A DNA stretch of 64,000 nt from Gilliamella sp. B3022. GTDB lineage: Bacteria > Pseudomonadota > Gammaproteobacteria > Enterobacterales > Orbaceae. Positions 59,826-64,000 of the stretch are shown here, piece after piece. Where the stretch lies: assembly GCF_028751545.1 (NCBI RefSeq), contig NZ_CP071867.1, positions 2,329,306 to 2,393,305 on the forward strand, given 5' to 3'. Position 1 is the first letter of the stretch. Every line of letters starts with the position of its first letter. A program made the translations under genes and the position numbers. The notes beneath the pieces were generated by a model. It worked only from the letters and a program-made list of their open reading frames with translations, did not search any database and was not told the DNA's origin.

Positions 59826-60725
59826 ATGTTTTTATTAATAAAGTTAAAAAAAAGATGGTTGCTGCATTTACTTGTTACATTACCGACTTTAATGTCAATG
59901 ATATATTTTGGATTGATAGCAGAAAATATATATACATCAGAAGCAACCTATATTATACGATCATCAAATACTCAATCCTCATTAGGAGGATTAGGAAGTT
60001 TTTTTTCAAAAGTTGGTCTTTCCCGTTCAAATGATGATTCCTATGTTGTTCTTTCATATATAAAGTCTAGAGATGCATTGTCTTCTATTGAACAATTGTT
60101 ACCCGTTAAACAATGGTATACCCAAAAAGGGGATATCATTGCTCGTTTTAATGGATTCAACCTTGATTTTATGGATAAAAAAGAATACTTTTATCGTTAT
60201 ATGAGTGATATGATAAATGTCAATTTTGATATTTCTACAGGTATTGCTACAATTAGTGTTAATGCATTCGATATGCAAGATGCTTTTGATATAAATGAAA
60301 ATTTATTAAAACAAGCGGAAGGATTTGTTAATCAGATAAATTTGCGGGCCAAACAAGATCTTATTACAGCATCTTTAGCCGAGCTAAAAAATGCCGAATT
60401 ACAAATGAAAAAAGAAGCTCAAGCACTTACTGAGTTTCAAAAAAATAAAAATAAAGATGCTAATCTGGCTGAATATCAACAAATTCTTATAAATAACACT
60501 GTTGCAAAACAGCAATTTGAAGCTGCTACATTATCTTTGCGTAATGCTCAAGTGGAGATAACGAAGAAACAGCTTTATTTAGAACGTATAGAGCAACCTA
60601 GTGTTTCAGATGTCTCATTTAAACCTTCACGAATCTATAATATCATCACAACTTTTATTATATGCCTGATTATATACGGTATATTTAATTTAATGTTAGC
60701 AGGGATAAGGGAGCATAAAGATTGA
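59826..60725 (+). CDS. Capsule export inner-membrane protein (BexC/CtrB/KpsE type)
   Basis: A polysaccharide co-polymerase (PCP-3) family protein linking the ABC transporter to the outer-membrane channel. The 299-residue protein has membrane segments at about residues 12-32 and 272-293, with a periplasmic, coiled-coil-rich region between them (LAELKNAELQMKKEAQALTEFQ). The opening YTSEATYIIRSS is typical. It is shorter than BexC or KpsE (about 380), mainly in the coiled coil. Its stop overlaps the next start by one base. Confidence 0.86.
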   Translation: MFLLIKLKKRWLLHLLVTLPTLMSMIYFGLIAENIYTSEATYIIRSSNTQSSLGGLGSFFSKVGLSRSNDDSYVVLSYIKSRDALSSIEQLLPVKQWYTQKGDIIARFNGFNLDFMDKKEYFYRYMSDMINVNFDISTGIATISVNAFDMQDAFDINENLLKQAEGFVNQINLRAKQDLITASLAELKNAELQMKKEAQALTEFQKNKNKDANLAEYQQILINNTVAKQQFEAATLSLRNAQVEITKKQLYLERIEQPSVSDVSFKPSRIYNIITTFIICLIIYGIFNLMLAGIREHKD

Positions 60726-61531
60726 TGAGTGAATTAATTTCTAAAACTCATTTTTTACGCTCATTAATAATACAAGTTAATGTAATAAAAGCTTTAATAT
60801 TAAGAGAAATTATTACACGATATGGTCGTAATAATATTGGTTTTTTATGGTTATTCGTTGAACCCATGTCATTGACTTTATTGATAAGCTTGATATGGTA
60901 CTTTTTCAAAGTAGACGCCGTTTCTAATCTTAATATCATTGCATTTGTATTGACAGGTTATCCAATAGTTATGATGTGGCGTAATAGCTCATCTCGGGCT
61001 AAGGGTGCAGTTAAAGCTAATCAAGCATTACTCTATCATCATAATATACGTATTTTGGACGTTGTATATGCGCGTATTTTTCTGGAAATGATAGGTGCAA
61101 GCGCAGCTCAAATTTTTGTGATGATAATATTTATTTTTTTGGGGCTAATATCTATACCGAATGATCCATTTTATATGCTATGTGCGTGGGGACTAATGTG
61201 TTGGTTTTCTCTAGGACTTGGATTAGTAATTTTTGTTTTATCTGCTCGATTTGAATCTTTTGATAAAATATGGGGAACATTAAGTTTTATTTTAATTCCT
61301 TTTTCGGGGGCTTTTTTTTGGGTTGATACTTTTCCTAATGAAATTCAAAGTTTGTTACTTTTTTTGCCTCCTGTTCATGGAACTGAAATGTTCCGTTTTG
61401 GATATTTTGGATCATCTGTCACCACTCATGAAAGTATAAGTTATTTAATTTTGAGCAATATAGTTCTATTATTTATTGGATTGGCTATGGTTAAAATTAA
61501 TGAAAACCATATACTTGAGGAAGGGTCATGA
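60725..61531 (+). CDS. kpsM: Capsule ABC transporter permease (BexB/CtrC/KpsM type)
   Basis: A 268-residue ABC-2 type permease with six hydrophobic segments. [25 protein letters not shown] at the start and the [28 protein letters not shown] region are characteristic of the KpsM group. It forms the membrane part of the exporter of lipid-linked capsule. I use the ATG at 60725, which overlaps the preceding stop; the downstream gene overlaps its end by four bases. Confidence 0.93.
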   Translation: MSELISKTHFLRSLIIQVNVIKALILREIITRYGRNNIGFLWLFVEPMSLTLLISLIWYFFKVDAVSNLNIIAFVLTGYPIVMMWRNSSSRAKGAVKANQALLYHHNIRILDVVYARIFLEMIGASAAQIFVMIIFIFLGLISIPNDPFYMLCAWGLMCWFSLGLGLVIFVLSARFESFDKIWGTLSFILIPFSGAFFWVDTFPNEIQSLLLFLPPVHGTEMFRFGYFGSSVTTHESISYLILSNIVLLFIGLAMVKINENHILEEGS

Positions 61532-62187
61532 TCATAGTAGACAATGTTTGTAAAAAATACACTACAAGAAAAGGTTATAAAACCGTTCTAGATAATATTA
61601 GTTTTACTCTACATCGAGGAGAAAAACTTGGAATATTAGGTCGTAATGGGGCAGGTAAATCAACATTAATAAGACTTATAAGTCAAATTGAAAAACCAAC
61701 CTCAGGAACCATTAAACGAAGTATGACTATTTCATGGCCTTTGGCTTTTACAGGGGCTTTTCAGGGTAGTTTGACAGGTATGGATAATCTACGGTTTATA
61801 TGTAGGATTTATCAGACTGATATAAAAAAGACTAAAGAATATGTTGAAGATTTTGCCGAACTAGGTGATTATTTATATGAACCTATTAAAAAATACTCAT
61901 CAGGCATGAAAGCGCGTTTAGCTTTTGCTTTATCATTATCAATAGAGTTTGATTGTTACCTTATCGATGAAGTCATAGTTGTAGGGGATTCTAGATTTAC
62001 ACAAAAATGTAAAAAAGAATTATTTGAAAATAAGAAAGATCGTTCTTTAATTTTGGTGTCACATAATATGAACGCTATCAAAAGTTACTGTGATAAAGCA
62101 ATGGTTTTAGAGGAAGGGCATTTACATCAATTTGACACTATCGATCAAGCTCATCAATATCACACTAAGCAACAACGTTTAACATAA
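61528..62187 (+). CDS. kpsT: Capsule ABC transporter ATPase (BexA/CtrD/KpsT type)
   Basis: A 219-residue ATPase with Walker [10 protein letters not shown] (about residues 38-46), the signature [15 protein letters not shown], the Walker B region [12 protein letters not shown] and the switch histidine [12 protein letters not shown] is typical of capsule and O-antigen exporters. It pairs with the preceding permease and energises capsule export. Confidence 0.95.
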   Translation: MIIVDNVCKKYTTRKGYKTVLDNISFTLHRGEKLGILGRNGAGKSTLIRLISQIEKPTSGTIKRSMTISWPLAFTGAFQGSLTGMDNLRFICRIYQTDIKKTKEYVEDFAELGDYLYEPIKKYSSGMKARLAFALSLSIEFDCYLIDEVIVVGDSRFTQKCKKELFENKKDRSLILVSHNMNAIKSYCDKAMVLEEGHLHQFDTIDQAHQYHTKQQRLT

Positions 62188-62204
62188 AAGTCATTTAATC
62201 TTTT

Positions 62205-64000
62205 ATGCAAAAAGTTGCTATTTTTTCAAAAAAAATTTTCAGAATTAAACACATTCATCATTTTTTCCCTGATTTATTATTTATCTATAAAAATAGAAAA
62301 AAAGAAGCTAATGCAATTGCTGGATGGGGATTTCGTACTACCACAAAGAAAGCACGAAAATATGCTACAGAAAATAAACTGCCATTTATTTCACTTGAAG
62401 ATGGATTTTTACGATCTGTTGGCTTGGGATTAGATGGTTATTTTCCACTTTCACTCATAGCAGATAATATAGGCATTTATTATGATGCTCGTTCTCCATC
62501 AGAATTAGAGAGTTTGATAAAAGATAAAAGCCGTTTAGTTTTACATTTGAATGATGCAACGCAAGCGATAAAATTAATCATTGACAACGAAATAACAAAA
62601 TATAATCATGCGCCAGATTTTATTGGTTTTAATGATAATGAACTTCATGTTGAAAATAAAAAGGTATTGGTGATTGATCAAACAGTTGGAGATATGTCTG
62701 TTAATTACGGCGGTGCAGATCCGCAAACTTTTCGTGAAATGTTAGATGAGGCATTAAAGGAAAATCCAACGGCAACTGTATATGTTAAAGCACATACAGA
62801 TGTAATTAATGGTTATAAAAAAGGTTTTTTAACAAGTAATTTTATTAAAGACACAGTAATTCTGCTTACTGATGATATTAATCCTATTTCATTACTGAAG
62901 CAGATTGATAAAGTTTATGTAGTTACCTCTCACATGGGTTTTGAAGCTCTTTTATTAGGTAAAGAAGTTATTACGTTTGGATTACCATGGTATGCTGGAT
63001 GGGGATTAACAGATGATCGTCATAAAAATATAAAAAGTTTAAAAAATAATGATAGAAGAACCGAGGCGACTATCATCGAATTGTTTGCAGCAAGTTACAT
63101 TTTATATTGCCAATATATAAATCCTAATACAGGTAAAAAAGGAACCATTTTCGACGTTATTGATTATTTGGTCAAAATAAAAAAATTAAATAATAAACTT
63201 CGTGGTACAGTTAAACTCGTTGGTTTTTCATTCTGGAAGAAACACGCATTACAGCCATATCTGAATCTTCCTTCTATTAAAAGTCATTTTTGTTCTATAA
63301 ATAAGTTTAGAAAAATTGTAAATGACAACAAATTAATGCATAAAGTGAAATCCCAAAAAATATTAATCTGGGGGCAAGGTAAAGAAAATATTATCCCCAC
63401 GATTCAGAAAGCAAAATTACGTATTCTGCGTATTGAAGATGGTTTTATTCGATCAATAGGATTAGGGTCTAATTTGGTAATGCCATATTCGCTAGTAATA
63501 GATGAGTTAGGTATTTATTTTAACTCGCAAACAATTAGCGAATTGGAGTCACTTTTAGCCACTAGAGTAGTGACCCAAAAAGAGCAAGAAAAAGCTAATT
63601 CATTGCGACAATTACTGAATGTAACAAAACTAAGCAAATATAATATTGGTAGTGAAAAAAATATCAGACCTGTTGATGAAATGAGAAAAATTATATTGAT
63701 ACCCGGTCAAGTTGAAGATGATGCGTCAATATTATACGGCTCGCCTATCATCAAAACCAATTTAGAACTCGTTCAAGTTGTCAGAAAAAAAAATCCTGAC
63801 GCTTATATTATTTATAAACCTCATCCTGATGTGTTAAGTGGTAACAGAATAGGGAAGATAGATAAGTCGGAATTGATAAAATATGTCAATGATATTATTG
63901 AATTTGTTAATATTATTGATTGTATTGAACAGGTTGACGAAATTCATACAATCACATCATTAGCTGGTTTTGAAGCATTAATACGTCATAAAAAAGTTGT
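62205..64000 (+). CDS. kpsC: Capsule biosynthesis protein KpsC, 3' end beyond window
   Basis: A dual beta-Kdo transferase that builds the poly-Kdo linker on phosphatidylglycerol, on which ABC-exported capsules are assembled. The frame starts MQKVAIFSKKIFRI at 62205 and is open to the window end (598 codons; KpsC is usually about 670). Two related halves are visible. The first has GWGFRTTTKKAR, LEDGFLRSVGLG and, later, YVVTSHMGFEALLLG. The second, from about residue 385, has ILIWGQGK, IEDGFIRSIGLGS and HTITSLAGFEALIR. It lies 17 bp after the ATPase gene. Confidence 0.94.
   Translation, partial: MQKVAIFSKKIFRIKHIHHFFPDLLFIYKNRKKEANAIAGWGFRTTTKKARKYATENKLPFISLEDGFLRSVGLGLDGYFPLSLIADNIGIYYDARSPSELESLIKDKSRLVLHLNDATQAIKLIIDNEITKYNHAPDFIGFNDNELHVENKKVLVIDQTVGDMSVNYGGADPQTFREMLDEALKENPTATVYVKAHTDVINGYKKGFLTSNFIKDTVILLTDDINPISLLKQIDKVYVVTSHMGFEALLLGKEVITFGLPWYAGWGLTDDRHKNIKSLKNNDRRTEATIIELFAASYILYCQYINPNTGKKGTIFDVIDYLVKIKKLNNKLRGTVKLVGFSFWKKHALQPYLNLPSIKSHFCSINKFRKIVNDNKLMHKVKSQKILIWGQGKENIIPTIQKAKLRILRIEDGFIRSIGLGSNLVMPYSLVIDELGIYFNSQTISELESLLATRVVTQKEQEKANSLRQLLNVTKLSKYNIGSEKNIRPVDEMRKIILIPGQVEDDASILYGSPIIKTNLELVQVVRKKNPDAYIIYKPHPDVLSGNRIGKIDKSELIKYVNDIIEFVNIIDCIEQVDEIHTITSLAGFEALIRHKKV

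Noticed and set aside
62215-62433. 72-residue frame at the start of the kpsC region
   Set aside because: It is out of frame with kpsC, whose protein sequence is clear from 62205 onward.

Overview
The window is a low-GC chromosomal segment from a gammaproteobacterium. Its housekeeping blocks follow enterobacterial order: thrS-infC-rpmI-rplT-pheM-pheST-ihfA, uvrC-pgsA-tRNA, artPIQM, yohJK-sanA and lolB-ispE divergent from hemA. The very AT-rich DNA, the type VI secretion cargo, the ABC-type capsule genes and the many decayed genes would fit an insect-gut member of the Orbaceae (Gilliamella-like). That placement is an inference from style and gene content, not from a marker comparison.

Region by region. 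1-8255: the 3' end of lolE, a rhomboid protease, an acetyltransferase, a LysR regulator divergent from a secreted beta-propeller protein with a 35-bp palindrome between them, a probable adhesin stub, then yigZ, nfi and trmN. 8270-11292: a dimethylargininase-like hydrolase and an APC antiporter in one leftward operon behind a tandem pair of ArgR boxes, then apt. 11293-17271: a decayed gene, a periplasmic cyclohexadienyl-dehydratase-like protein, a DUF421 protein, ispE, lolB, hemA and a zinc-ribbon protein. 17398-17753 is the wreck of an esterase.

17974-30017 is a type VI secretion cargo island. It holds VgrG, a DUF4123 adaptor, a 1134-residue VasX-like pore-forming effector, four tandem copies (the last truncated) of a membrane protein that is probably the immunity family, and farther on a DUF3396 immunity-type protein. 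30628-36054 is a 5.4-kb genomic island in the 3' end of tRNA-Gly(GCC), bounded by a perfect 28-bp direct repeat. Its integrase is broken. Its EmrAB-type efflux genes and a long hypothetical gene are pseudogenes, while an ECF sigma factor and two DUF2892 membrane proteins look intact.

36029-51000 returns to core genes: tRNA-Gly, tRNA-Leu, pgsA, uvrC, the arginine ABC transporter artPIQM (again behind a pair of ArgR-like boxes), sanA-yohK-yohJ, sbcB, an exported alpha/beta hydrolase, a yjcE-ubiT operon, recO and yaiI. 51149-58567 is the translation cluster with visible control elements: a thrS operator hairpin imitating a tRNA-Thr(CGU) anticodon arm, an AUU-initiated infC, and a Phe-rich pheM leader peptide followed by an attenuator. 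The 4.5S RNA gene follows. From 58658 to the end runs an ABC-dependent capsule export locus (outer-membrane lipoprotein, inner-membrane PCP, permease, ATPase) followed by a partial kpsC, the two-domain Kdo transferase that builds the lipid-linked capsule primer.

The most noteworthy items are the tandem immunity array beside a VasX-like effector, the shared ArgR-box control linking methylarginine or arginine breakdown to arginine import, the near-minimal thrS operator, and the immobilised tRNA-Gly island.
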